64,000 nucleotides of DNA from Larimichthys crocea (Eukaryota; Chordata; Actinopteri; Sciaenidae): assembly GCF_000972845.2 (NCBI RefSeq), contig NC_040022.1:16707865-16771864 (forward strand), written 5' to 3'. Below, piece by piece: positions 29,101-41,010 of this stretch. The position numbers and the translations under genes were made by a program. Within the stretch, counting starts at the first letter, position 1. Every line of letters begins with the position of its first letter. The notes under the pieces were generated by a model. That model saw only the letters and a list, made by a program, of their open reading frames with translations, made no database searches and was not told where the DNA came from.

Positions 29101-29880
29101 GGATATAGTCAGCCAAAAAATGTGGGCACGCGGCTTTGAGTGCACGTGAACAGGAATCTGGCGTGGAGATCCAATAAAAACTCACAAATAAGTAACCTGG
29201 AAGGAAAGACTGAACAAAGGTTAACAAGCAGCAGGCCTGTGGTTTCACTTACAGCAGGTGGATAAGGCTCGGGACAGACCTTTAAGGAACTAAACAAAAT
29301 GTTTTGCTGAGATTAATGAGAAACTTGGAGCCTACTGGTGTGAAACTACATGCGGACATACCTGAGCTCAAATGACCGCGTAGCTTTAAGCTCTATAGTG
29401 ACATTTCTGCGTTAACTTACATGGTGTCTGTATTTCTAAAAGCAGCTTTACGAAGGACCTGCAGCAGCTCCTACAGTCCTAATTAAACTTACAGCCGTCT
29501 GCACTGTTGTGACATTTTAATTGCATGGTTACAGAAGTTATTTTAAATGTATAGCGAGTTTCCGAGGCATAAAGAGTCCAAACGTTAAAGAAAAGAAAAG
29601 AAAAGGAAAGAAAAGAAAAGAAAAGAAAAGAAAAGAAAAGAAAAGAAAAGAAAAGGAAAGGAAAGAAAAGAAGAGAAAAGAAAAGAAAGTGTGGCTCTTA
29701 CATTCTTTTATCCACCGGATCGAGCTGCCGGTGCATGGCGAGAGAGAAGCCGAAGAGGCTGCCTGGATCCCCGTTCTTCCGCAGAGCATTCTCGGTGTCC
29801 AGATTGAAAGCGGACAGTCGCCCACATCCCAAGAGAAAGACGACCACAGGCCACAGTCCACAGGTGATCCTGCCCTCCAT
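14944..29880 (-). CDS. itga6: Integrin alpha-6, A-type cytoplasmic tail
   Basis: Alpha subunit of the laminin receptors alpha6-beta1 and alpha6-beta4. Twenty-five exons, in transcript order, give 1100 codons: 29702-29880, 23224-23351, 23049-23128, 22321-22573, 21912-22043, 21566-21779, 21278-21471, 21066-21163, 20830-20957, 20650-20739, 20483-20544, 19293-19456, 19063-19206, 18852-18961, 18602-18758, 18428-18511, 18251-18330, 17885-17962, 17624-17726, 17343-17513, 17024-17176, 16789-16899, 16303-16401, 15973-16098, 14944-15108. A signal peptide (about 1-24) precedes FNLD, the usual mature N terminus. The beta-propeller has FG-GAP repeats and calcium loops DLNRDGWLD, DINQDSYHD and DLDKNSYPD. 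A furin-type site RTRR (891-894) separates heavy and light chains. The membrane segment (about 1023-1045) is followed by CGFFKR and a tail ending DKEHYS, like alpha-6A. Alpha-6 is favoured over alpha-3/alpha-7 by the propeller and tail, and by the metap1d/slc25a12 neighbourhood. It may be one of several fish co-orthologues. Confidence 0.95.
16963..17006. repeat. AAT trinucleotide microsatellite in an itga6 intron
   Basis: About fourteen ATA/TAA units lie between the itga6 exons at 16789-16899 and 17024-17176. On the minus strand the repeat begins about 18 bases after the donor of the latter exon. Confidence 0.9.
17040..17129 (-). repeat. itga6: Exact 45-bp in-frame tandem duplication in an itga6 exon
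   Basis: Two adjacent identical 45-bp units lie inside exon 17024-17176. They encode EEINEGTISRYSDKK twice (about residues 900-914 and 915-929), only a few residues after the RTRR cleavage site at the start of the light chain. The frame stays open. Identity of the units implies a recent origin or an assembly error. Confidence 0.93.
17806..17878. repeat. Long TG/CA microsatellite next to an itga6 splice donor
   Basis: About 36 uninterrupted TG units on the plus strand. On the itga6 sense (minus) strand this is a CA repeat that begins about eight bases after the donor GTAAGAAA of exon 17885-17962. Open frames across it (poly-Cys-Val, poly-His-Thr) are repeat artefacts. Confidence 0.95.
19548..20428. 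mobile_element. Non-autonomous hAT-type element in an itga6 intron
   Basis: The 881-bp insert starts CAGTGTTG and ends CAACACTG, terminal inverted repeats typical of hAT elements. Both ends continue into related sequence (gtaacgcgtta.../...gtaacgtaatta). It is flanked by a perfect 8-bp target duplication, AACATGAT, at 19540-19547 and 20429-20436. No transposase reading frame is present. It sits between itga6 exons 20483-20544 and 19293-19456. A 47-bp tandem duplication lies near its left end (19599-19645 and 19646-19692). Confidence 0.92.
22711..23006 (+). repeat. Fish interspersed repeat (MITE-like), copy 1
   Basis: The order of blocks (gattatcattatcaat, ctataaaatatcataaaatggt, aaaagatattcagttgacaatga, gaatcttttgcacttttgctt, gaaacgattaatcgatta) matches a common perciform repeat rich in TTAATCGATTA motifs. 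It lies in the itga6 intron between exons 23049-23128 and 22321-22573. Recognition is from memory of fish genomes; ends are approximate. Confidence 0.7.
26085..26127. repeat. CA microsatellite
   Basis: About 21 CA units in the first intron of itga6. Overlapping open frames in both directions are artefacts of the repeat. Confidence 0.95.
26767..27050 (+). repeat. Fish interspersed repeat (MITE-like), copy 2
   Basis: This is a diverged copy of the family at 22711-23006, in the same orientation: taaaatcattatttttcagtattgat, gtcaataaaatgtcagccaatcatgaaaa and a terminal atctactcatgattaata block. It lies in itga6 intron 1. Ends are approximate. Confidence 0.55.
28399..28782 (+). repeat. Perciform MITE with TTAAAGG ends
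   Basis: The element begins ttaaaggaccacagtgta and ends near acacacctttaaacctttaa, an imperfect inverted-repeat pair. Internal blocks (tccattttgggctactgta, caacatggcggactctgtgg, gaggacccgctct, ggtgattatacacta) match a repeat common in perch-like fish. It includes 'aacatggcgg', which can be mistaken for a gene start. Confidence 0.75.
29583..29688. repeat. GAAAA microsatellite beside the itga6 exon 1 donor
   Basis: Roughly twenty AAAAG-type pentamers with a few single-base changes. On the itga6 sense strand this is a CTTTT-type pyrimidine tract starting about 14 bases after the exon 1 donor at 29701. The Lys/Glu-rich open frame on the plus strand is an artefact of the repeat. Confidence 0.93.
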
Positions 29881-32874
29881 GGGATAATAACAATAATAAT
29901 ACAAAAATACAAAACTCCCTTTGAGCTGGTGTAAGGTGAGTCCTCACTGAAGGAGGTGCAGAGTGCAACTAACTGCTGGGGGGGGTGTTGACTGCTGTCC
30001 ACTTTACTTGGAGCTGCCCCTCCCACATGGACTCTCCTGGCACAAGCACACCTCAAATTGCTTGAAAAATCTAAAACCTATATTGTAACCGGAACAGATC
30101 AATGCCTTGTTAGTCTTTTTGTTGGTGTGCAGCAGATCAATTCTTTAATCCAAGCAGATTAGTGACGCCTGAGGCTTTGTTGAAACACATTTGCAGCAAT
30201 AAGATGGTGCTTTGGGCTGCACTGGCAGCTTCTGACAGTAAAACACTATAATAAAGACTTCAGCTAAACTGCCTTGGAAACAGGCATAAACAAAACATAT
30301 CCTTAGTTCCTAAGAGGGAAAATATTGGCATAAAAAAAAGCCCAGTGACACGATAGTGCAATCTGCACACTGACGGTAAATTGTGTTTACTGTTAACCAG
30401 GGGAAGATAGTAGGCTGGGAGAAAGAAGAGAAAGTATCCTCATGGCACAGTTGTTAGTCGATACAGTAATTTTGCCAGAAATACAAATATTACTTTTGGG
30501 TGTGGGATGATCAGTTCACTCAACAATCAACAATAGCAATACAAAGACTGGGAGAGGCAGACAGAAACAGAGAAACAAATACTGAGACTGAGATAAGACA
30601 TGGTTTTGAACCAAAAGAATAGAACAGAAAGAGCTATTCAGCAACGGGTGTGTTTGCAATACAGTAGCAGGCCTCTACAAACCACAGCTCAGAAACCCCA
30701 AAGCTTGAAATTAGTCAGAATTTAGACTTACAATGCCCTCAGATCATTACATGTTATCACTACAGGGCCTGTGTCTTCTATAATGACTCATTAGATGAGT
30801 CACAGAAGGAGCCCAGAGACCAGACAGGGCACAGACGAGCACATTAACCCACTCCTTCAGTACAAGGTTTTTCAAGGCATTCCATGAGACGCTGACCCAA
30901 AGCCTGTCCTCGCGACACAGCATTTCAGCAGACAACGCAGGCATTGTCTGCACATTAAGAAAGAAGGCAGACAGAAAGGGAGAGGGAGAAAGAAACTGCC
31001 CACATACAGTATAAAAGGCACAAATAATGGTGGAAGAGGGGAGTGGAGAAAGGGAAAAGGGCAAGGGAAGAATGTGGCTTCTATACAGGTCTGTTATCTA
31101 CTTAAGACTTGAAGCTGGACAAGTTTACTCTTGATATTTCTCTATTAGATTTTTTTTTTAATGAACAGATGACAAAATAAAGTGAATTTGATGTGTACAG
31201 ATTTTTCATAGCAGAGCAATTAGTGAATTAGAGTTTCAAAACCTTCTTTTTGTCCGGCTCAGTCACATGTCTGGCAGATGTCTTGGTAATATTCCTCTAT
31301 CTTATAAAAATCTCCCTTCTTCAAAGTCAAGGAATCCCTTTCAAAAATCACGTGACCATGTTGTTCCCATTCCAGGTAAGAGTATCAGCCAGCTGCACGG
31401 TCACCAGTGATTTGTGGAGTTGTCTGCAGAAGGTCAGCAACAGGTATTGGCCTTATCGCTGATAAGCAGCGTGCAAAGTGAGGTGAGTTAAGTCCAGTTG
31501 CCCTTGGAGTTCTTTCACGATAAACTTCCAGTGGATAGCACGTTGACACAGTGACAACAGGAGGACAGTTAATTAACATACATACATACAGACATATGAC
31601 ACTTCCTCTTTCTTCACCTTTTTGAGCCTCACCAGCTCTCATTCATCCCTCCATGGCTACTGCTGGGTTTATTTCCAGCCAAAAATTTGTTGTTATTTTC
31701 TAACCTCAACATCTCACATACCACAGGCTATCAACCACATTATCCCCCTCTCCTGTTCCTCTTCTCTTCTAATACCCTCCTGGGAAATAAAGGTCACACA
31801 TCTTGTCTACACATAAACAGGCTGAAAGGCGCACCGCAGCTACAGTTGGGCATAGATTTATTGACATCTAGTGATGATTTAAGAGTGACACGTAAGGATA
31901 AAGGCAAACGACAGGAATTAACTGTGAATAATGAAAAAGTAAACAACCAGTTCCCAGCTCTGAATAAACAGAGAAATAATAAATATTGATAACATACGTA
32001 AGAGTAGATTGTTAAATGAATCACCACCTGATAAGATACATATCTCTGAATTGGTTTCCTGATCACTTTATTAATGAATCATTGCTGATTAACTCTGAGT
32101 CAGAGACGAAATAGCTCAAATCTATAATCATCAGCTACTTCTTTTTTTAAAGAGTCAACCATTTTAATTATTTTACTCAATCTTGAACAGGAAACTTCAA
32201 ATTAACAATCCTGTTATATGTGCATACACACTGCAGTTATCTGTACGCAGAGCTAAAAGCTGAGTCATGTGTATGGGCGCAGTGAAAAACATATTCAGTA
32301 TTGCGACAGCAGAGGAGGAAAAAACTCGCCTTGGGTGCTAAGGTAGAGGAATGACAGTAAAAGCAATGTTCTCTGACACACACACACACACGTCAAAGAT
32401 TCAACGCCTAGACTCGCCCGAGCCACAGCCCTGTATTTGCTGAAGCTCCAGGTACACTAAGGGAGAACAAGCACACACACACACACACACACACACACAT
32501 CTGAGGGTGTGGCGCAGTAGTTGAGTGGAAGGGTGTGTGGGTGTGTGTGTGTCTTTATGACACTGTAGAAACACGTAGCCTCGGGATACAGATAAAGACA
32601 CACTCATGCACAATCAGTTTCACAATCATGTTGAACTCACACACTATCCGAGATACTTTCACTCTTCTTGACCACTATTGATTATGTGAGCCTGTTAATG
32701 TGTTGACAGCAGATTATCTCAGGCTGATATTATGGCTGATTCTCATTCAGATCAGAGAAATGTGTGAAATATTTGTCAGCTGAAAATTCACAATCAACAA
32801 AAACAGAGGGCAGACAGGGTTCAGATAACAGTCGGCTGCTTGGGTTTGAATGTACACAGTGCATAGTAACATGC

Positions 32875-33230
32875 CTTAAAGGAATAGTTAGGGAAATACA
32901 CACATTTGCTTTCATGCCAAGGATTATACCACTCTCATGTCTCTATGTAATATGAAGCTACAGTTATCTTAGCTTATCATAAAGGCTGTAAACAGCTAAC
33001 CTGGCTCCAACTACCAGCATATTTTTACAGTTTAGGTTTGTTATGAATCAAACAAATTTGTTACAACATGGTAGGCAGATTAGACAGAGCCAGACTAGCT
33101 GTTTCTTCTTGGTTTTATTACTATTTACTATATTTACTGTACAGATAACAGAGTGGCATCAATTTAGTGGTCTTGCTCTCACCGAGAAAGGAAACAAGAT
33201 TCCAAAAATGTCAAACTATTCTTTTAAGAG
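32875..33230. mobile_element. MITE with near-perfect terminal inverted repeats
   Basis: The left end CTTAAAGGAATAGTT and the right end AACTATTCTTTTAAG are inverted copies with one mismatch. Inside is the widespread perciform block 'agctacagttatcttagctta...aaacagctaacctggctc'. No transposase frame is present. A partial relative lies at 41207-41340 in a metap1d intron. Confidence 0.82.
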
Positions 33231-33847
33231 GAAGGTAAGAGGTCACTAATGGCTGAAAGAAAATGTACTTTACACAGTTTTTGTAGCCAAAGTGACAAGT
33301 ACATGACCAAATCGTGTTGAAATAATACTAATAAATCAAAGAAATGTCCTGGATTCATGCATTTCAATGCATTCCTAACATCACGTGAAAGACTAACGTC
33401 CATAGAAATCATGATTTTAATGCTTTTACTCCAGATGAGCTGTCCTTTGTGAGATACAGGGTTCTCAGCTCATAGGATGTTGCTGACACTGATAACACAC
33501 AAGTGTGGTCAGGACGCTGTGTGCATAATGGTAGTGCCAAACAGAAAGAGAGGAAAGCTATCAGTTAACAATCAAGTGACATTGTGGGGACAAACGTCTA
33601 ATTTACATTCCCCTATGTGGTATCTCTTATTCGCAGTATTGATCCTATTTCTTCAGATAACTCATACTCATGGTTAAAACATAAAGACACACACACACAC
33701 ACACAGTGCAGGCGGTAACAGATCCTTTATCCTCGTTGATGAGCGTATTGATTACAGTCAATAAGAAGCAATTGATGACCTCTCTTGTCCAGCAGCAGGG
33801 CAGGACAATTGCAACCCCCCTTTGTACATTTACCTCCAGAGCGAGTA

Positions 33848-33878
<31 letters not shown>

Positions 33879-34320
33879 AGCCCTGGCCAGAGGATGTAAT
33901 ATGATACAGCAGTAGATGTGGGAGGGGTCCCAGTGCTGGTGTGTGCAGGTGTGCTTCAAAAAGATTAGCTAACCTGAGGGAGGTGCAAAAACAGAAAAGT
34001 TTTCTCCTGACAGATTCAGGTTGGTGGTAGATTACAACCACACATACCTGTTATTTTTCTGTCACAATAGTGAAATTATAAAGGATATTAAATGTGCAAT
34101 GTTGACAAGGCAATAAAAACTAAAGTTGACGGTACAATCCCTTGGCAGGCCGGGGAAACATGGGCAGGGTTGTAAATAACACTCTCCCCACTCTTTCAGA
34201 CAGTTAGGTCCAAGCTGCTCTAGTAAAGTGGCTCGGGGGCAAACAGTAAAAGACAGACTGTACTGTGGGTGTATCAGCTAGAAAATAAATCAAGGAGTTG
34301 GTGAAACAACCTGAATTCAA

Positions 34321-34760
34321 ACGTTGCCTTCACCACTTAATCTCAACAACTATTGAATGGATTTCCATTGAATTTTGTACAGCCATGGTCTCCAGAGGAT
34401 AAACCCTGCTGACTTTTGTCCAAAAACTATTGGATGGATAGAAATTTGATATTCATGACTCCCTCAGGATGAATTATAATGACACAAAGATCCATCTAGC
34501 ACCACCGCCAGTTTAAAAAAAAATTAACTTATGGTTTATTAACATGTACCTCCAGAACTAATGACATTCTCCTCAGCCTCAGCTGTACTTACTGTGTTCA
34601 ATCCCTGTTTGCAAATGTAAGCATGCTAACATGTGAATCTAAGAAGGTAAACGCAATAAACACCTGCAAAGCATCAGCATGTCAGCATACTGACCTTGGC
34701 ATTAAGCTCAAAGCAGCAGTGTACGGCCTCACAGAGCTGTTAGCATGGCTGTCATTTAGG
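34321..34760 (+). repeat. Perciform interspersed repeat
   Basis: Blocks such as 'aactattggatggatagaaattt', 'ccctcaggatgaattataat', 'atgacattctcctcagcctcag', 'agcatgctaacatg' and 'cctcacagagctgttagcatgg' follow the order of a repeat very common in perch-like fish. Its class is not certain. A fragment of the same family lies at about 36603-36690. Confidence 0.7.
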
Positions 34761-35319
34761 TTAAGGGTAATACAAAAAAAACATAATGTATACAGTGTGT
34801 CTTTGCTGAATTTAGTGTGATACATAGTAAAATATTCAAGTACATATTGTATAGTCAAATAAAATTATATAATATATAATGTACTCTTAATTCAATCCAA
34901 CCTAATGCAAAATATTCCAATTGAATATAGCAAAACAAACATGATGTCTATGATAAGTGGGGTAAAAAGTTGCAGTAAAATCTTCCTCTTCAACACATAC
35001 ACACACACATGCCAGCGCACACAAACTGTCCATAACTCAAAGCTGTCAGCACAAAAAAAGAATGAATGGCCTGCTCTGGAAACTAGAGAACGATACATTG
35101 TTGGGGAGAACTGATTGTTAATTCAGACACACAAACATGTTTGTGCACACAAACACATAAATACTGAGCTGTTCTCAGCTGTTTCAATGGCACTTTGACG
35201 ATTCTGACGGGGACCTTTGAACTTGTGAGGATTGTTTCACAAATTCCATTATTTCTTTTGGCACTACAGAGACAACTTCCTTCCCTCTGTTTTTGGTCCA
35301 CTGCACTATACCGTACGTT

Positions 35320-35322
<3 letters not shown>

Positions 35323-35394
<72 letters not shown>
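35323..35394. repeat. Long CA microsatellite
   Basis: About 36 CA units in intergenic DNA. It produces spurious open frames in both directions. Confidence 0.96.
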
Positions 35395-35403
<9 letters not shown>

Positions 35404-35776
35404 TGCTCAGTTTCTATTGTTAAAAGTGTCTATAGACTGTAGGAAGGAGTGGAGTCAAAGCAGGAAAGCTAAGTTAGATGTCTGTCGCTCATCTACTTCT
35501 CCATCCTCTCATCAAGGCAGGACACTGTGATATAAATATCACTTATATCATGTGATAGCATTGTATAACAATTGTATATCAATAACACTGATGTCAATAT
35601 TATTGTGGGCTCTGTCAGGGTGAGTCTGTCTTTGTGAAACTCTTTTGAAGCAGATCAAAGAAAACCCGGGGAAATTTTTCCAGGAAATAAAGAAATAAAA
35701 CACTTGTTCTCCTTTCAAGCTTATCTGACACTACTCTAATGTCTCCACACCTCCCAGTGAAGCACACACACACACA

Positions 35777-35815
<39 letters not shown>

Positions 35816-36602
35816 CTACAAGGGTATTGCTTGGAGCTGCATAACCGGTTTTTCTCTGGTCCAAACACAGTAAGAGAGGCCATTGTGCAGGGCAGTGAGC
35901 TCCAGTGTGTGTTTATGTGCACATGTATGTGTGAGACAGCAGACAGTTGCCATTTATCAGAGACCGCTCAGAGCTGCCTAAGGCGATGCATACCATTTAC
36001 ACACACACACACAAAACTGCACCCCTGTTCTTATTTTGTCAGTCTGCTTTGGTTGTTTAGACTCAGGAAGATAGTAAAGGGAATAAAGAGGCGCACAGAA
36101 GCCAAACAAACACCCAGGAATCAAGGCTACACACTGGGATAACACTAGTTTCCTTATCTGTGGTGTGGGAGCGCACGATCACTCCCCCAAAAATATTTCC
36201 ACTGTGTTAAAAAGACAAAAAGCATTCCTTGCAATGAAAGAGTCAAGAGGTCAAAAGAGAAAGTTTTCCAGCTTGTAAGTGTCAATCTAGAGGGAACCCT
36301 CAGCACGCCAGTGTGGTGACTTGAGTTTACAACTGTCTCCTTCTGCCGCAGACACACACACACACACACACACATGCATTCCTGCAGATTAACTGTAACT
36401 TGTGACACATATATATATGTGATGTGGCCTAAATTAACACCAAGACATTCCTCATATAAATGTGCTTAGCCTCAGAGATCGTCATCTAGGTAATTCATTT
36501 TAGGTAATTCTTGATTATTTGAAAGAATAAATAAGTCTGTAAGTCTGTAAGTGGACAGACTGGCAACATTGTGCAGTCTAGTCCTGCACTTAAGTCCACA
36601 CT

Positions 36603-36690
36603 GAAATATGTTAACATGCTAAACATCATAGCGTTTGTCATTGTGAGCATGTTACCATGCTGATATTAGTCTTTAGCTTAAAGTACTCCT
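36603..36690 (+). repeat. Fragment of the 34321-34760 repeat family
   Basis: The segment carries 'atatgttaacatgctaaacatca', 'gtcattgtgagcatgttaccatgctgat' and 'tctttagctt', which match the distal part of the family at 34321-34760. No coding content. Confidence 0.6.
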
Positions 36691-38742
36691 GATCCTACGT
36701 ACTACCCCTGAGGACTGCTCGCATCATGTTTGCAGTCTTGTTACACTCACAGTTTGGCAAATAAAAAGAGGGAGGAGGATGAAACAACACACAACATAAA
36801 AAGGTGAAATTATGGCACATAAGTCAGAACAAATAAAGGCAATGAAACTAAAAGCACACAATTAAGATGTCAAATAACAGCCTGAATACATAAGTAGAGT
36901 GTAAGCAACACTTGCTTTCATGCTCACAAAGAGAGCGTGTGGCTCTATGGATTTACCACCACCATGCTGGGTTCAGATCCTGTCTGAACCTAATGGGTGA
37001 AGAGTGTATTAAACTTAAGTAACTTTTGGGTTGTTTCACTCATATCCACTTTACTACAGTGTAATGATGAAGAAATCCCGTCACTGTAGCGACACCAAAG
37101 GTGTTTACTCACTCAGCATCATCATCACTCAGTACCTACATGCCCTAGCACAGAACATGTTCAATTCAAGAAACACACTCAGCTGTTTTTTGTTTGGCCT
37201 TCAGGTGCTTTGACTAAGTCTCCACAGAGATGATTAGTCAGTCACATTCAGTACATGCCATCCGTGGATGTGTCAGCAAGATCTGCATCCACAAGTCAGA
37301 CAATGATAAGTCGCTTCGTCAATGCCACAGTCATACAGGTCACCAAGGAAACCTGGAATTCCTGTGGTGCTCCTCAGTGAGATCCCAGGTGAGTGTGATA
37401 TATCACAGCCTGAGTCTCACAGGCATACAGCGATGGAGGTATGCACACCTGGAATGTGAGAACGTGGGAGAAACACAACTCATTAATCTGCTCACTCAGG
37501 AGTTACAGAACAATTTAACACAGCAGACTGTAAATATGTTACCAGAGATAGAGAGGTGTCCTCGCACATGGTGGAATAAATGATAGCAGATACATAAACA
37601 CATCTACAGCATCTGTGTTTTACGGATTGATGGCTGAGCAGCATGAATGAAAGAATGAAACATGGGAAAGAACACTCAGAGCATACACCTCTATCAAGGC
37701 TGTAAAGGATTTCAACAATAACAATAACCAGATAACTGTACAGAACAAAATTTAAAGGAGGTGCAGACCGAATAAACAGACGATCTCTTAGAAATAGATC
37801 TGAAATCCAACATTCTGTCACAGCCAAAGCAGAAAATTAATTTAAAACTAATCCAAAATATTTAAAGATTTGATTTTGTTCATATGCATTGAAAATACTG
37901 AATGGAAATGTTGGAGTTGTGTACATGGATGAACTTGAGAACCATCCGTTTTATCCATTTGAATTCATCATAATAAGAAAATAAATATGAAAGTATGTTG
38001 CGATACACACTTGTTTTGATATATTAAGTACAACAATTAGTGTGTTGAGTGTTGAATAATTACTGTTGTGTGTTGCAGATCCATTATTTCAGTTTTTCAT
38101 AGAAAACTTCTGAAATCCAGTCGCTGGCTTTTGAAGAGTTATTTTGTGTCAGACTCAATTATTTTACTTTAGACCTAAAACATGTCATATTAACCATGCA
38201 TACAGATCATAAGAAGACAGCACATTATGTATAAAATGAGGATACTCATCTAAACCAAATCTGGTTAAGGTTGTATCAATATAAGAATAAATGGTGAAAA
38301 ATAGTTTTGAAATAGAAATGTCGAAACTCTTTTGGTAATGTTTTTTCCCATGGCTCATGGCCTACCCTTTCACAAGACTTCACTGGAATAGTTTTTAAGA
38401 TAAGAAACATACAACAGGCGAGGATTCACAGGAGATCTGCAGAGCAGGAGGAGAGCACAGGAATGAGTCCCAACATGCAGGAGAAGAATGAAAGGCATAA
38501 GAGAGAATTCATGATCACAATCCAGCACCTCACCCTGCCACTCCCTGCTCCTCCCTAAATCCTACACTCTCGCCGTTTGCTCTTTGCCTTCACTTTCTCT
38601 CATTCTTACTGTCAGATCTCTTCATATCTTTTCAGATATTTCAGATGTTTTATATTTAATGAGTCATATGCTGGTGGGAGGACATGAAGAATTGTTTGTA
38701 TGACTCTTATCCTGATTCACAGGAAGTTTACACTCCTTCAGC

Positions 38743-38822
38743 CACACACACACAAACACACACACACACACACACACAAATACACTCACACACACACACA
38801 CAGACACACACGCGTGCACACA
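38743..38822. repeat. Interrupted CA microsatellite
   Basis: CA units with several single-base interruptions, in intergenic sequence. A second uninterrupted CA tract lies at 39133-39176. Confidence 0.92.
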
Positions 38823-39131
38823 ATAAAATCAAATATTTGAGTGTATTGCTTCACCAAATAACCTGGGCCACAAAAGTGCATTTCACCACACTTCACCACT
38901 CTTTCTTTCTGAGTTGAAATTCTGATTTCAAGTTTAATAAATATAAGTAATAATATACGTTTAATAAAAGCTAAATGAATGTACATTGTCTCGTTATCAT
39001 CAAATGTCTTGCATCAAATGAAATTATATATATGAATCATTTCCTGGCTGTCCATGACCAGACTTCTGATCCACCTTTATTTGTCTAATCCTTCCTGCCC
39101 CACCCACAAACTGGCACTGGCATGAGCACAG

Positions 39132-39178
<47 letters not shown>

Positions 39179-41010
39179 CAAGAGTACATTGGCAGGAAGT
39201 GTAAACACACCCAGTGGGCTGGAATCCAATTTCTCTTTCTATGTTTTTGTCTGAAGCATCTTCATTTCGCCCCAGTTACAGCCATATCAAGAATTAGCAT
39301 TATAAAAGCATACAAAAAAATATAAATGATCCACACAGCATTAAGGACACACTCTTTGAGAAGCTGTTATAGTTGTAGACAGTTGTAGTCACTCACATGC
39401 TTCACACTGCAATCCAGTGTCTATGTGTATTAACAAAGATGTAATTTGTGCTTTGTGCATAGTGAGAAATGTCAGAGATATCTTGGAAGAGTGCTTCTGT
39501 AAAAAGCTTAAATAGAGTAAATAAAGTAAAGACAAAAGAGATATTTGATATTTGATCCCAGTCCTTTTCTTTATTAAACCCACCTGTACACAAAAGATAG
39601 AAATAGTAGGAACTGGAAAAATATCTTAAAAGGATGTTGCTATGCCTGGAATTCACAACCCCCACCCCAAGCAGCATTTTTGTCTAGATTTTTTCTTTCA
39701 ACACGTTCAATCAATCTTTCATTGAAACATTGAAATCTGTTGATAAAAAAAAAACCTCAGACAGTTCATAAACAAGTCCCTGGAAATAGATTTTAAACAT
39801 TGGTTAATTATTTACACCTGATTTAGACTAATCTAACAGTGCCGACTTTAAGACATGCTTAAACATACTGAGATTTTGTGCTTTCCCCTGCCACAAACAA
39901 ATTAGAGTCAACAGAGGGAAGCGAAGATGCCAGCATGCTCCAAGTACAATTTATTACAGTGTGGGCTGCCATCTACTGGCTATACTTGGTGAGACAGTAT
40001 GTCGCTTACCAAGAGACAGATATTAACTGGTTATGCATGAGGTTATGTCCTCTGTATTAATGGGAATTTCATTTGGAAAAAAGTTTTTTTTTTTTTTGTG
40101 CTGACACATTTACATGCTTTGCTTTGCAGTGTAGAGAATGATTTAAAGGAATATTTAATAGTGAAGTGGGATAATTATTACAGAAAATATAAATGATTAA
40201 ATACATCAAATGTATGCATTATAAAGTTGTTTTGATTTTATTTTAAAAATTGATGCTGATTAATGACAACTCTAAAATCCTGGCTAATGCCCTGCTCATG
40301 TTACTGCCTCTACTGGTCAGCTGCTGGTGGGCTAGCAAAACAACAGACTGAATTTGGGGAGAAGATTTTTACAGACAATGTAAACTCTTTGTAGCCACTT
40401 TTCCTTTGTATATGCCCCAAGTCAAGGGTTAAAAACAGCACCTTTGTCAACCTGGATATATGTATAATCCCTGTTTAAAAGCAATATTGTGTAACTTCCC
40501 TACCATAAAATAACAGATTTTAAATCATTTTTATGCTGTATAAGGTGAATGGTGTCTCTGTCATTCCCACTCTGCAACATGATCTTGCTCTATGTGACTG
40601 TGCTCCAGACGTAATCACCAGTGTGAGGTACATAATGCTTTATCTCACCAACTATAATATTAATTTTGCCAAAACTGTATTATATTTTATGGAGAAAATG
40701 TTTTGTGGTTTCTTGATGTTTGGCTTTGGCATAAGTAATATAATCATAACAAATACACCCATACAACTGTCCATATTTATGACAGTGGTAATGTGGGTTT
40801 AATAACTAAAAGCGAAATAAAGTAAAATGTGTTTTATTTCTTTTCATACACTTTACAGGTCAAAACAGCAGGCTTAAATACATCCAGGTGAATTACCATT
40901 GAAGTCCTTTAACAGTGTTTTATTATCACAAAAGATATTTTATATCCTTTGTGATGTTCATCATGATTTCTAACTGTTGATGTGCAGGTCAGCAGTTTGA
41001 TGCCTTCAGG

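Larger units (their letters stand above)
23352..29701 (-). other. itga6: Large first intron of itga6
   Basis: This 6.35-kb intron separates the signal-peptide exon from the rest of the gene. It contains CA runs near 23515-23545 and 26085-26127, a second MITE copy at about 26767-27050, another MITE at about 28399-28782 and a purine-rich GAAAA repeat at 29583-29688. I found no nested gene on either strand; open frames are short and repeat-driven. Large first introns of integrin genes often hold enhancers, but nothing here can be called one by eye. Confidence 0.75.
29881..41010. other. Intergenic region between itga6 and metap1d
   Basis: About 11 kb with no exon that I can support on either strand. 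The first few hundred bases contain the itga6 5' UTR and promoter (minus strand). The rest holds CA/TG microsatellites (about 32472-32500, 33848-33875, 35323-35394, 35762-35815, 36353-36374, 38743-38822, 39133-39176) and interspersed repeats at 32875-33230, 34321-34760 and 36603-36690. In human 2q31 the corresponding interval carries DLX1 and DLX2; no homeobox-like coding sequence was seen here. Confidence 0.65.

Noticed and set aside
14944..29880. Integrin alpha-3 or alpha-7
   Set aside because: The propeller wording (FGAPGAYNWKG, SQGPGGMIVTCAHRY), the tail and the synteny fit alpha-6 best, though a fish alpha-6 paralogue cannot be excluded.
29521..29934. Lys/Glu-rich open frame on the plus strand and its reverse Phe/Leu/Ser partner
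   Set aside because: Both are translations of the GAAAA microsatellite running into itga6 exon 1; neither is a separate gene.
29881..41010. dlx1, dlx2 or pdk1 exons expected from mammalian synteny
   Set aside because: No homeobox-like or kinase-like coding sequence with splice sites was seen on either strand.
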